DNA of 64,000 nt from Catellatospora methionotrophica (GTDB lineage: Bacteria > Actinomycetota > Actinomycetes > Mycobacteriales > Micromonosporaceae), in contig NZ_JAAOTJ010000020.1 of NCBI RefSeq assembly GCF_011297335.1, positions 1 through 64,000 of the forward strand, read 5' to 3'. The translations under genes were made by a program, and so were the position numbers. The notes below the pieces were generated by a model. The model was given only the letters and a program-made list of their open reading frames with translations, did not search any database and was not told the origin of the DNA. Positions 18,972 through 27,325 of the stretch are shown one piece after another. Each line of letters begins with the position of its first letter. Within the stretch, counting starts at the first letter, position 1.

Positions 18972-20249
18972 GTGACCGTCCTCATCGACCTCGGCGACCC
19001 GCGCGGCGTCGACGACGACGAGCCCGGTGACGGCCCGCGGCTGTCCCGCACCGGGCGGCGGGCGGCGGCGCTGCTGGCCGTCGTGCTCGCCGGGTTGCTG
19101 TCCTGCGCCGGTTCGGCGCCCGCGACGCCCTGGCCGCTGCGCCGGATCGCCCAGCTCGCGCCGCCGCTGTCCGCGCCCGTCGTGTTCGCGGGCGGCCTGG
19201 TGCTGGTGGTGCACCGGGCCGAGGCAGCCCGGGAGCTGGTCGCCGTCGGGGACGCCGACGGCGCGGTGCGCTGGCGGGTGCCGCTGGCCGGGCGGTCCAC
19301 CGAGGTGCACGAGGCCCGGCAGGTCGGCGCGACGCTGCTGGTCACCGTGCTGGACACGGCGGCGGCCGACGAGCCGTGGACCACGTACGCGCTGGATCCG
19401 GCGACCGGGCGGCGGCTGTGGCAGGAACGCGCCTACCAGCTGGGCGTCGCGTCGGGCACCGTCGTGCTGACCGGCATGTCCGCGGCGGCCGACTGGTACG
19501 GCGGCTGGGACGTGGCGACCGGGCGGCGGCTGTGGCGGCACACCCTGGACGCGTCCTACCGGCTGTCGCCGTACCTGGCGGACGGGGAGCTGGCAGGGCT
19601 GGTGCTGGTCGAGGACGCCGACGGCGACCGGGTGCGGCTGGTGGGCCTCGACGGGCAGCTGGGCGACGTGCACCCGCTGCCCGCTCCGACCACCGCCGTG
19701 CAGGTGGTCGGCAGCCTGGTGGTGGCGGCATACGAGCGAGACGGCCGCCGCCGGGTCACCGCGCTGCGGCTGCCCACGCTGGCCACCGCGTGGGACGTCG
19801 CGCCCGCGTTCGGCAGCCGCCACGTCTACCTGACCGCGTGCGCGCCGCTGGTATGCGCCAGCGCGGCCGACGAGGTCTGGCTGCTCGACCCGGTCGGCGG
19901 CACGGTGCGCTGGCAGGGCCGGGTCGGCGGGTTCACGCCGCTCGGGCCGGACCGGGTGCTGACCGGCACCGACGAGCGCCCCCAGGCCGGGGTGCTTCGC
20001 GACACCACGACCGGCGCGGAGTTGCTGCGTATGGACGAGTGGACGCCGGCCGGGACCGACGGCCGCAGGCTGGTGCTGACCCGTACGGATGGGCAGCGGA
20101 CCTGGTTCGGGGTGGTCGAGCTGGCCCGGCCGGACCGGATCAGGCTGATCGGCATCGGCGGGATCACGCTGGACCGCTGCTGGCTGGGCGGCTCGTCGCT
20201 GGTCTGCCAGTCGCTGGTCGGCCTGGACGTCTACCGCGTCGCGGACTGA
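18972..20249 (+). CDS. Membrane-anchored PQQ-like beta-propeller protein (paralogue 3)
   Basis: This 425-residue protein begins VTVLIDLGDPRG, the same N-terminal motif as the two upstream paralogues. It has a membrane helix at about 32-50 and propeller-type repeats (LDPATGRRLWQE, DVATGRRLWRH, LDPVGGTVRWQG). Cysteine pairs equivalent to those of the paralogues are present (CAPLVC and CWLGGSSLVC). The GTG at 18972 was chosen over a longer frame because GGAGG sits 5 bases upstream. It is separated from paralogue 2 by 169 bases with a short hairpin. The next gene is convergent with only a 7-base gap. Confidence 0.8.
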   Translation: MTVLIDLGDPRGVDDDEPGDGPRLSRTGRRAAALLAVVLAGLLSCAGSAPATPWPLRRIAQLAPPLSAPVVFAGGLVLVVHRAEAARELVAVGDADGAVRWRVPLAGRSTEVHEARQVGATLLVTVLDTAAADEPWTTYALDPATGRRLWQERAYQLGVASGTVVLTGMSAAADWYGGWDVATGRRLWRHTLDASYRLSPYLADGELAGLVLVEDADGDRVRLVGLDGQLGDVHPLPAPTTAVQVVGSLVVAAYERDGRRRVTALRLPTLATAWDVAPAFGSRHVYLTACAPLVCASAADEVWLLDPVGGTVRWQGRVGGFTPLGPDRVLTGTDERPQAGVLRDTTTGAELLRMDEWTPAGTDGRRLVLTRTDGQRTWFGVVELARPDRIRLIGIGGITLDRCWLGGSSLVCQSLVGLDVYRVAD

Positions 20250-20256
20250 CCGGCGG

Positions 20257-21513
20257 TCACCAGTTGGCCTGTCCGGGCGGGGCAGGCAGCGGCACCGACG
20301 CGGGGTGGATCACGTAGACCACGCCCCGGCTGCTGTCGAGCCAGGCGGCCTCCCACGCGGCGCGGCCGACCGTCTTGCGCACCGCGGCGTTGTCCGGCGA
20401 GTTCGGGTCGTTGAGCACCGGATCCCCGTCGGCGGTGAAGCCGACCAGCGCCACCAGGTGGCCCCTGGTGTCGTAGTCCAGCCCGGGGATCTGGCCCTTG
20501 CGGTAGGAGGCCGACGCGATCAGCGGGATGCCCGCGGCGATGAAGCGCTCAGCCTCGTTCAGCGAGCGCAGCCGGGTGACGAAGGCGCGCAGCCCGAACC
20601 GGCCCGCGTACGCGGTGTTGAAGGGCCAGTTGCCGCAGCCGGAGAAGGCGAGGTCGTAGGTGTGCCGGGCGGCGAAGTCGACCCACGGGTCGGCGTGGCC
20701 GGGCGCGACCCAGGCGTAGTCGGCCGGGGCGGGGCCCGCGCCCCAGTAGGCCAGCACCATCGAGGTGGAGGCCGGGCTGCACCAGGCCTCCCCGCCGTTG
20801 TCCCACTGCGGGTGCTCGCCCCGGTGCAGTTGCTGGGAGTAGGGCGGCACGTCCAGCACCAGGCCCTGCGCGGCGAGCGGGACGCTCGGGGCGAGGCTGC
20901 CGGGCGCGGGCAGCGCGGAGGCGACCGCGCCCAGCGTGCGCAGCACCGGGGTGTCCGTGCTGCCGACCGGGCGCAGCAGGGTCGCCCGCAGCCGCCAGGA
21001 GGTCAGGGCGCGCCCGTCGGCGGCGGTGTAGGTGTCGGCATGCACGGTGCCGTCCTCGTCGGCCTGGCCGCGTACGGAGGTGCGCCGGAAGGCCGTGTCG
21101 TCGGCGGCCCAGTCGCCGAGCCGGAACCACGTCGTGGTGGTGCCCGCTGCGGTGGTGCCGCTCAGCTCGACGCGGACGAAGCTGCCGCCCGGGGTGTCGG
21201 CCGTCCAGGACGGGATCACCTCGGTCGCGGCGAAGCCGGCGGCGGTGGCCGGGCCGGTCCACGTCGCGGTCTCGTAGTCCGCGGTCAGCCCGGTCACCGG
21301 ATCGGTGTGCGACGCGGTCGCGGTCGCGGTGGCCAGGGTGAGCCCGCCGGTGCCGGCGAAGACGCCGCTGCCGGTGCCCTCGGCCCAGCGCTGTGGGCTG
21401 TCCCACCGGCGGAACACGATGTCGCGGCCCGCGGAGCCCGGCTCGGCGGCCGGCTGACCGGCGGGCGGCGCGTCCTGGTCGATGGTCGTGGGCAGCGCCT
21501 CGCGCCGGTTCAT
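20257..21513 (-). CDS. Peptidase C39-like family protein
   Basis: The product has 418 residues. The first two thirds are a beta-rich region (about 30-240). The C-terminal third is a papain-like C39 domain with the nucleophile in EAWCSPASTSM, the His in GHLVALVGF and a following NDPNSPD Asn/Asp site. Homologues are usually secreted cell-envelope or protein hydrolases. This copy begins MNRREALP but then runs directly into a Pro/Ala/Asp-rich stretch; I see no hydrophobic signal core. ATG at 21513 follows GGGAGG. An AT-rich divergent region separates it from the two-component system. The substrate is unknown. Confidence 0.83.
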   Translation of the reverse strand: MNRREALPTTIDQDAPPAGQPAAEPGSAGRDIVFRRWDSPQRWAEGTGSGVFAGTGGLTLATATATASHTDPVTGLTADYETATWTGPATAAGFAATEVIPSWTADTPGGSFVRVELSGTTAAGTTTTWFRLGDWAADDTAFRRTSVRGQADEDGTVHADTYTAADGRALTSWRLRATLLRPVGSTDTPVLRTLGAVASALPAPGSLAPSVPLAAQGLVLDVPPYSQQLHRGEHPQWDNGGEAWCSPASTSMVLAYWGAGPAPADYAWVAPGHADPWVDFAARHTYDLAFSGCGNWPFNTAYAGRFGLRAFVTRLRSLNEAERFIAAGIPLIASASYRKGQIPGLDYDTRGHLVALVGFTADGDPVLNDPNSPDNAAVRKTVGRAAWEAAWLDSSRGVVYVIHPASVPLPAPPGQANW

Positions 21514-21665
21514 CGGTGCCTCCCGTGCGTCGCCCGACCCATGGCATTTCTCTGCGATGAGGCTTCTATACGCGAAGATTTTTTGCAATGGCCCGGGGGC
21601 TCTATCTTCGTGGCAGACACGCTCGCCGGTTGGCGATGGTAAGCGGTCGCGAGAGGGGAACAGAC

Positions 21666-22346
21666 GTGCGGGTGCTGGTGGTGGAGGACGAGCGGCACTT
21701 GGCCGATGCGATCGCCCGCGGGCTGCGCCGGCACGGGCTGGCCGTGGACGTCGCCTACGACGGCAGCGTGGGGCACGAGATGGCCTTCGTCACCCGGTAC
21801 GACGTGGTCGTGCTGGACCGGGACCTGCCCGGCATGCACGGCGACCAGCTGTGCGCCGCGCTGGTCGGCTCCGGCGCGCTGACCCGCGTGCTGATGCTGA
21901 CCGCCAGTGGCAGCGTCGCCGAGCGCGTCGAGGGGCTGCGGCTGGGCGCGGACGACTACCTGCCCAAGCCGTTCGCCTTCGACGAGCTGGTGGCGCGGGT
22001 GCAGGCGCTGGGCCGCCGGGCCACCCCGGTCACCCCGCCCGTGCTGCGCGCCGGGGATCTCGAACTCGACCCGGCCAAGCGCTCGGTGACCCGGGGCGGC
22101 GTGCTGATCGACCTGACCAACAAGGAGTTCGGCGTACTGGAGGAGCTGCTGCGGGCCCGGGGCGGCGTGGTCTCCACCGAGGAACTGCTGGAGCGGGTCT
22201 GGGACGCCAACACCGACCCGTTCACGACCATAGTGCGGGTCACCATGCGTACGCTGCGCATGAAGATCGGCCAGCCCGCGCTCATCGAGACGCTGGTCGG
22301 CGCGGGCTACCGCATCCCGTCGGCGGCTCAGGACGGTGCCGCGTGA
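21666..22346 (+). CDS. OmpR/PhoB family response regulator
   Basis: The 226-residue transcription factor has an N-terminal receiver domain with acidic residues in VVEDE, the phospho-acceptor Asp51 in VVLDRDLPG and the conserved Lys in LPKPF. A C-terminal winged-helix domain (about 130-220) carries LTNKEFGVLEELL and the wing GAGYRIP. It is activated by the adjacent histidine kinase. GTG at 21666 is preceded by GAGGGG at 9 bases. The gene is the first of a three-gene overlapping unit with the kinase and a VOC protein. Targets are unknown; the flanking C39 peptidase is an obvious candidate. Confidence 0.95.
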   Translation: MRVLVVEDERHLADAIARGLRRHGLAVDVAYDGSVGHEMAFVTRYDVVVLDRDLPGMHGDQLCAALVGSGALTRVLMLTASGSVAERVEGLRLGADDYLPKPFAFDELVARVQALGRRATPVTPPVLRAGDLELDPAKRSVTRGGVLIDLTNKEFGVLEELLRARGGVVSTEELLERVWDANTDPFTTIVRVTMRTLRMKIGQPALIETLVGAGYRIPSAAQDGAA

Positions 22347-23503
22347 TGACCCGGCCGGTGCGCGTGCCCCGCCGCGGCCTGCGGCCCACCCTGCGCCTGC
22401 GGCTCACCCTGCTCAACGGGGTGCTGCTGGTCGGCGCGGGCGTCCTGCTGATGCTGGTCGCGTGGCTGGTCGTCAGCGCCGTGCTGCACCCGGCCGACGA
22501 GCTGGCCGCGGGCACCGTGGTCCGGCTCGCCGACGGCCAGCAGCTCGACGCCCGCCACTGGCAGGAGGCGGTGCGCGCCGCGGCGCAGACCGAGCTGACC
22601 GTCAAGGGACTGGTCGCGGTGCTGGCGATCAGCGTGGTGGGCGTTCTCGGGGCGTACGCCGTCGTCGGCCGCGCCCTGCGACCGCTGCACCAGGTCACCG
22701 CGACCGCCCGCAAGCTCGGCGGAGAGACCCTCGACCAGCGCATCCGCTACACCGGCGCGGACGACGAGGTCGCCGAGCTGGCCGACACGTTCGACGCGAT
22801 GCTGGACCGGCTCGGCGCGGCCTTCACCGCCCAGCAGCGCTTCGTCGCCAACGCCTCGCACGAGCTGCGCACCCCGCTGGCGGTCATGCGCACCGAGATC
22901 GACGTGACGCTGTCCGATCCGGCCGTGGACATCGCCGAACTGCGGCGCATGGCCACCGTGGTGCGCGACGCCTCCGAGCGGGCCAACGCGCTGGTCGACG
23001 CGCTGCTGATGCTGGCCCGCAGCGAGGGACGCACCGGGTTGCGCAACGAGCCGGTCGATCTCGGCGCGGGCGTGCTCGGCGCGCTGTCGGCGATGGAGCG
23101 CGAGGTGCACCGCATCAAGATCGCGGTCGACACGCAACTGCACCCCGCTCCCGTCATCGGCGACCCGAGCCTGCTGGACCGGCTCGCGGGCAACCTCATC
23201 GAGAACGCGGTCCGCTACAACCACCTGGGCGGGCAGATCTGGGTGGAGAGCCGCCACGACGGCGAGTACGCCCGCCTCATGGTCGGCAACACCGGGTTCA
23301 AGGTGGACCAGGCCGACGTGCCAGGCCTGTTCGAGCCGTTCCGCCGCGGCGGGCGCGAGCGCACCGGAGCGCGGGGCTCCGGCCTGGGCCTGTCCATCGT
23401 GCGCGCGGTCTGCGTGGCCCACGGCGGCACGGTCGGCGCGGTGGCGCTGCCCGGTGGAGGTATGGAGGTCACCATCGCGTTGCCTCTAGCATCGGTGAAA
23501 TGA
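22346..23503 (+). CDS. Sensor histidine kinase
   Basis: This 385-residue membrane kinase has two transmembrane helices (about 22-45 and 89-108). Between them is a small extracytoplasmic loop of about 43 residues, and HAMP follows (about 110-160). The HisKA box SHELRTPLA has the phospho-accepting His172. The HATPase domain has NLIENAVRYN and GSGLGLSIVRAV. The short loop leaves little room for a ligand-binding domain, so it may sense membrane state or another protein. The ATG overlaps the regulator stop by one base; an in-frame GTG one codon earlier would overlap by 4. It ends overlapping the VOC gene. Confidence 0.95.
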   Translation: MTRPVRVPRRGLRPTLRLRLTLLNGVLLVGAGVLLMLVAWLVVSAVLHPADELAAGTVVRLADGQQLDARHWQEAVRAAAQTELTVKGLVAVLAISVVGVLGAYAVVGRALRPLHQVTATARKLGGETLDQRIRYTGADDEVAELADTFDAMLDRLGAAFTAQQRFVANASHELRTPLAVMRTEIDVTLSDPAVDIAELRRMATVVRDASERANALVDALLMLARSEGRTGLRNEPVDLGAGVLGALSAMEREVHRIKIAVDTQLHPAPVIGDPSLLDRLAGNLIENAVRYNHLGGQIWVESRHDGEYARLMVGNTGFKVDQADVPGLFEPFRRGGRERTGARGSGLGLSIVRAVCVAHGGTVGAVALPGGGMEVTIALPLASVK

Positions 23504-23889
23504 CCTCCCTCATCCGGCACATCACCGTGGACTGCACCGACCCGTACGCGCTGGCGGGCTTCTGGAGTGAGGTCACCGGCAACCCGCGCCACCCCGACGA
23601 CAAGCCCGACGACACGGCGGCGCTGGTGATGTCGCCCGACGACGGGCCGAGCCTGCTGTTCATCGCCGTGCCCGAGGGCAAGACCGCCAAGAACCGGCTG
23701 CACCTGGACCTGCAGCCGAGCGGCTGCACCCGGGACGCCGAGGTCGAGCGGCTGCTCGCCCTCGGCGCGAGCCTGGTCGCCGACCTGCGCAACCCGGACG
23801 GCACCGGCTGGGCGGTCATGGCCGACCCGGAGGGCAACGAGTTCTGCGTCGAACGCTCCGCCGCCGAACGCGCCACGGCCGCCGTCTGA
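23500..23889 (+). CDS. VOC family protein (glyoxalase-like)
   Basis: The 129-residue product has the two beta-alpha-beta-beta-beta modules of the vicinal oxygen chelate fold. The first runs from IRHITVDCTDPYALAGFW and the second ends in ADPEGNEFCVE, with metal-ligand-like His and Glu. It is close to the glyoxalase_6 subgroup, whose members include resistance and housekeeping proteins of unknown substrate. The ATG overlaps the kinase stop by 4 bases, so it is cotranslated with the two-component system. The region that follows holds a family B hairpin shared with the convergent fadB. Confidence 0.88.
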   Translation: MTSLIRHITVDCTDPYALAGFWSEVTGNPRHPDDKPDDTAALVMSPDDGPSLLFIAVPEGKTAKNRLHLDLQPSGCTRDAEVERLLALGASLVADLRNPDGTGWAVMADPEGNEFCVERSAAERATAAV

Positions 23890-23908
23890 GCGCGGACCCC
23901 GGAAACGG

Positions 23909-23977
23909 CGATGATCGCTGTCTCGGGTCAGGAAGTGGGGTGATACCCCAGCTCTCGACCTGAGACAGCGATCATCG
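23909..23977. repeat. Intergenic hairpin, family B copy 1
   Basis: A perfect 16-bp inverted repeat (23909-23924 with 23962-23977, arm beginning CGATGATCGCTGTCTC) encloses a smaller 6-bp hairpin with TGGGGT and ACCCCA arms. It lies between convergent gene ends, 18 bases from fadB. Related elements are at 36507-36571 and 52735-52799. Terminator function is inferred. Confidence 0.8.
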
Positions 23978-23994
23978 AACGGCCTGCGGGCGCG

Positions 23995-26022
23995 TCAGGC
24001 GAAGCGGCGGCCCGTCACGGACTCCGAGACGCCAGCGCGGTCCAGGTACGGGGTGATGCCGCCGAGGTGGAAGGGCCAGCCCGCGCCGAGGATCATGCAC
24101 AGGTCGATGTCGGCGGCCTCGGCCACCACGCCCTCGTCCAGCATCAGCCGGATCTCCTGGGCCAGCGCGGCCAGGGCCTTCTCGCGGACCTGCTCACCGG
24201 TCAGCGGGGCGTCGCCCTGCACCAGCAGCGCCTCGACCTCCGGGTTGAGCCGCTCGTCGACCAGCAGCGGCAGGCCCGACTTCGCGATCGCGACCAGGTT
24301 GGGGCTGGCCGAGAAGCGGTCCGGGAACGCCTCGTGCAGGGTGCCGCCCACGTGCGCGGCCACGGCCGGACCGACCAGGGACAGCAGGGCCATCGGCCGC
24401 ATCGGCAGACCCAGCGGGTCCAGCGCGCGGTCGGCGGTCTTGAGCGGGGTGCCCGCGTCGACGGCGTTCCAGATCTCGCCCAGGAAGCGGGTGAGGATCC
24501 GGTTGACCACGAACGCCGGGGCGTCCTTGACCAGCACGCAACTCTTCTTGAGCTGCCTGCCGACGGCGAACGCGGTGGCCAGCGTGGCGTCGTCGGTGGC
24601 CTCGCCACGCACGATCTCCAGCAGCGGCATCATCGCGACCGGGTTGAAGAAGTGGAAGCCCACCACCCGCTCGGGGTGCGCCAGGTCGGCGGCCATCGCG
24701 GTGACCGACAGCGACGAGGTGTTGGTGGCCAGCACCGTCTCCGGCTTGACGATCTGCTCCAGCTCGGCCCAGACCGCCTTCTTGACCGACAGCTCCTCGA
24801 ACACGGCCTCGATGACCAGGTCGGCGTCGGCGAACACGGACTTGTCGACCGAGCCGCTGACCAGACCGCGCAGCTTCGCCGCGGTGCCCACGGACATGCG
24901 GCCCTTGCTGACGGCCTTGTCGATCTCGGCGTGTACGTAGCCCACGCCCTTGTCGACCCGGGCCTGGTCGAGGTCGGTCATGACGACCGGGACCTCGAGG
25001 CGCTTGGCGAACAGCAGTGCGAGCTGGGAGGCCATCAGGCCCGCGCCGACGACGCCGACCTTGGTGATCTTGCGAGCCAGTGCCTTGTCCGGCGCGCCGG
25101 CGGGGCGCTTGGCCCGCCGCTGCACCAGGTCGAAGGCGTACAGGCCGCTGCGCAGCTCCGGCGTCACGGCGAGGTCGGCCAACGCCTGGATCTCGGACTC
25201 GATGCCCTCGGCGGTGACGCCGTCCTTGGCCAGCAGCAGCAGGTCCAGCGCCTTCGACGCGGCCGGGACCGCACCGTGCAGGCGCTTGTCCAGCTCGCCG
25301 CGGGCGAAGCCGACGACGGCGTCCCACATCTCCGAGCGGTCCACCTCGGCCCGGTTCACCGTGACGGTGCCGCCGACGACCCCGGCCGCCCACTCCAGCG
25401 AGCGCTCCAGGAAGTCGGCGGGCTCGAGCAGGGCGTCGGCGATGCCCATCTCGTACGCCTGCTTCGGCTTGAGCATCTTGTTCATCATCAGCGGGTTCTG
25501 CACCACGACCTGGGCGGCGGGCACGATGCCGATGAGGTTCGGCAGCACCTGCGAGCCGCCCCAGCCGGGGATGAGACCCAGCGAGACCTCGGGCAGCGCC
25601 AGCGCGGCGGCACCCGTGGACAGGGTCCGGTAGTGGCAGTGCAGCGCCACCTCCAGGCCGCCGCCCATCGCCGCGCCGTTGACGAACGCGAACGTCGGCA
25701 CGCTGCTCTCGCGCAGCTTGGCGAAGGTCGCGTGACCCAGCCGCCCGATCTCGACGACCTGCTCACGCGAGGTCATCGCGGAGAAGCCGGTCAGGTCCGC
25801 GCCGACACAGAAGATGTACGGCTTGCCGGTGACCGCGATGAACGACGGCTGCGCGGCGTGGGCCTCGTCGATCGCCTGCGAGAGCGAGGTCAGACCGCTG
25901 GGTCCGAACGTGTTGGGTTTGGTGTGGTCCAGCCCGTTGTCCAGGGTGATCAGCGCGGCGGGCCGGTCCAGCCCGGGTACGGCGACCAGCCGCAGCTTCG
26001 CGTGGGTGACGATCTCGCTCAC
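23995..26022 (-). CDS. fadB: 3-hydroxyacyl-CoA dehydrogenase / enoyl-CoA hydratase (FadB/FadJ-type)
   Basis: This 675-residue bifunctional enzyme carries out hydration of enoyl-CoA and NAD-dependent oxidation of 3-hydroxyacyl-CoA in beta-oxidation. The N-terminal crotonase domain (about 1-280) contains the oxyanion-hole segment GAAMGGGLEVAL and LIPGWGGSQ. The dehydrogenase domain begins VGVVGAGLMASQLA, the NAD site, and is followed by VGFHFFNPV with the catalytic His and a C-terminal helical domain. Ala replaces the usual Gly in GAGxMG. The GTG at 26022 overlaps the fadA stop by 4 bases, so the two form one operon with fadA first. The larger open frame upstream belongs to a shadow frame of fadA. 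Confidence 0.95.
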   Translation of the reverse strand: MSEIVTHAKLRLVAVPGLDRPAALITLDNGLDHTKPNTFGPSGLTSLSQAIDEAHAAQPSFIAVTGKPYIFCVGADLTGFSAMTSREQVVEIGRLGHATFAKLRESSVPTFAFVNGAAMGGGLEVALHCHYRTLSTGAAALALPEVSLGLIPGWGGSQVLPNLIGIVPAAQVVVQNPLMMNKMLKPKQAYEMGIADALLEPADFLERSLEWAAGVVGGTVTVNRAEVDRSEMWDAVVGFARGELDKRLHGAVPAASKALDLLLLAKDGVTAEGIESEIQALADLAVTPELRSGLYAFDLVQRRAKRPAGAPDKALARKITKVGVVGAGLMASQLALLFAKRLEVPVVMTDLDQARVDKGVGYVHAEIDKAVSKGRMSVGTAAKLRGLVSGSVDKSVFADADLVIEAVFEELSVKKAVWAELEQIVKPETVLATNTSSLSVTAMAADLAHPERVVGFHFFNPVAMMPLLEIVRGEATDDATLATAFAVGRQLKKSCVLVKDAPAFVVNRILTRFLGEIWNAVDAGTPLKTADRALDPLGLPMRPMALLSLVGPAVAAHVGGTLHEAFPDRFSASPNLVAIAKSGLPLLVDERLNPEVEALLVQGDAPLTGEQVREKALAALAQEIRLMLDEGVVAEAADIDLCMILGAGWPFHLGGITPYLDRAGVSESVTGRRFA

Positions 26023-27215
26023 TTGGCACCCTTCCAGTTCGGGTTCTCCCAGATGACGGTCCCGCCCATGCCGATGCCGATGCACATGGCGGTCAGGCCG
26101 TAGCGCACCTCGGGGTGCTCGGCGAACTGGCGTGCCAGCTGCGTCATCAGCCGTACGCCCGAGGAGGCCAGCGGGTGGCCGACGGCGATCGCGCCGCCCC
26201 ACGGGTTGACCCGCGGGTCGTCGTCGGCGATGCCGAAGTGGTCGAGGAACGCCAGCACCTGCACCGCGAACGCCTCGTTCAGCTCGAACAGGCCGATGTC
26301 GCCGATGGTCAGGCCGCCCAGGCGCAGCGCGCGCTCGGTCGACGGGATCGGGCCGACGCCCATGACCTCGGGCTCGACGCCCACGAAGCCGTACGAGACC
26401 AGCCGCATCGCGATGGGCAGGCCCAGCTCGCGAGCGGTGTCCTCGGCGGCCAGCAGGCAGCTCGTCGCACCGTCGTTGAGGCCCGCCGCGTTGCCCGCGG
26501 TGACCTTGCCGTGCGGGCGGAACGGGGTCTTCAGCCCGGCCAGCTTCTCCAGCGTGGTCTCGCGCGGTGCCTCGTCGGCGGTGGCCAGGCCCCAGCCGGT
26601 CTCCGGGTCGCGGGTGGCCACGGTGACCAGGTCGCCCTGCAGCTTTCCGGCGGCGTACGCCGCGGCGGTCTTCTGCTGGCTGGCCAGGCCGAACGCGTCG
26701 GCCCGCTGCTTGGTGATCTGCGGCAGCCGGTCGTGCAGGTTCTCCGCCGTCGCGCCCATGACCAGCGCGGACGGGTCGACGATCTTCTCGGCGAGGAAGC
26801 GCGGGTTCGGGTCGACGCCCTCGCCCATCGGGTGGCGGCCCATGTGCTCGACGCCGCCCGCGATCGCGACGTCGTACGCCCCGACCGCGATGCCGGAGGC
26901 GACCGTGGTGACGGCTGTCATCGCGCCCGCGCACATGCGGTCGATCGCGAACCCGGGGACCGTCTTGGGCAGACCGGCCAGCAGCGCGGCGGTGCGGCCG
27001 ATGGTCAGGCCCTGGTCGCCGATCTGGGTGGTGGCGGCGATGGCCACCTCGTCGACGCGCTCCGGCGGCAGCTGCGGGTTGCGGCGCAGCAGCTCGCGGA
27101 TGCAGCGCACGACGAGATCGTCGGCGCGGGTGTTGGCGTAGATGCCTCCGTTCGCCTTGCCGAACGGGGTGCGCACGCCGTCGACGAAGACGACGTCGCG
27201 GACTTCACGGGGCAC
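26019..27215 (-). CDS. fadA: Acetyl-CoA acyltransferase (thiolase, FadA-type)
   Basis: The 398-residue enzyme cleaves 3-ketoacyl-CoA to acetyl-CoA and a shortened acyl-CoA, the last step of beta-oxidation. The nucleophile is Cys95 in DRMCAGAM. The other catalytic motifs are NEAFA, GHPLASSG and the C-terminal MCIGIGMGG with the second Cys. The GTG at 27215 is preceded by GGAGG with good spacing. It is the first gene of the fadA-fadB pair. Upstream at 27254-27265 lies a 12-bp palindrome that could be the operator of a fatty-acid-responsive repressor. Confidence 0.95.
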   Translation of the reverse strand: MPREVRDVVFVDGVRTPFGKANGGIYANTRADDLVVRCIRELLRRNPQLPPERVDEVAIAATTQIGDQGLTIGRTAALLAGLPKTVPGFAIDRMCAGAMTAVTTVASGIAVGAYDVAIAGGVEHMGRHPMGEGVDPNPRFLAEKIVDPSALVMGATAENLHDRLPQITKQRADAFGLASQQKTAAAYAAGKLQGDLVTVATRDPETGWGLATADEAPRETTLEKLAGLKTPFRPHGKVTAGNAAGLNDGATSCLLAAEDTARELGLPIAMRLVSYGFVGVEPEVMGVGPIPSTERALRLGGLTIGDIGLFELNEAFAVQVLAFLDHFGIADDDPRVNPWGGAIAVGHPLASSGVRLMTQLARQFAEHPEVRYGLTAMCIGIGMGGTVIWENPNWKGAK

Positions 27216-27253
27216 GGTCTGCCTCCTTGCAGATAGGGAGCTGCCCCGGATGC

Positions 27254-27265
27254 TACTCGCGAGTA
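27254..27265. promoter_or_regulatory. Palindromic candidate operator upstream of fadAB
   Basis: TACTCGCGAGTA is a perfect 12-bp palindrome about 40 bases upstream of the fadA start. Position and symmetry suit a TetR- or GntR-type dimeric regulator of beta-oxidation; which one is unknown. Confidence 0.5.
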
Positions 27266-27325
27266 ACTAGTCCGGTGAAGTGAAGCGCTGTGGCTTGACT
27301 CACAAACCCCACCGCCACCGTCGAG

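Noticed and set aside
23995-26934. An apparent 979-residue fusion of fadB with an upstream extension
   Set aside because: The extra N-terminal part is the shadow frame of fadA. The GTG at 26022 overlapping the fadA stop gives the normal FadB length.
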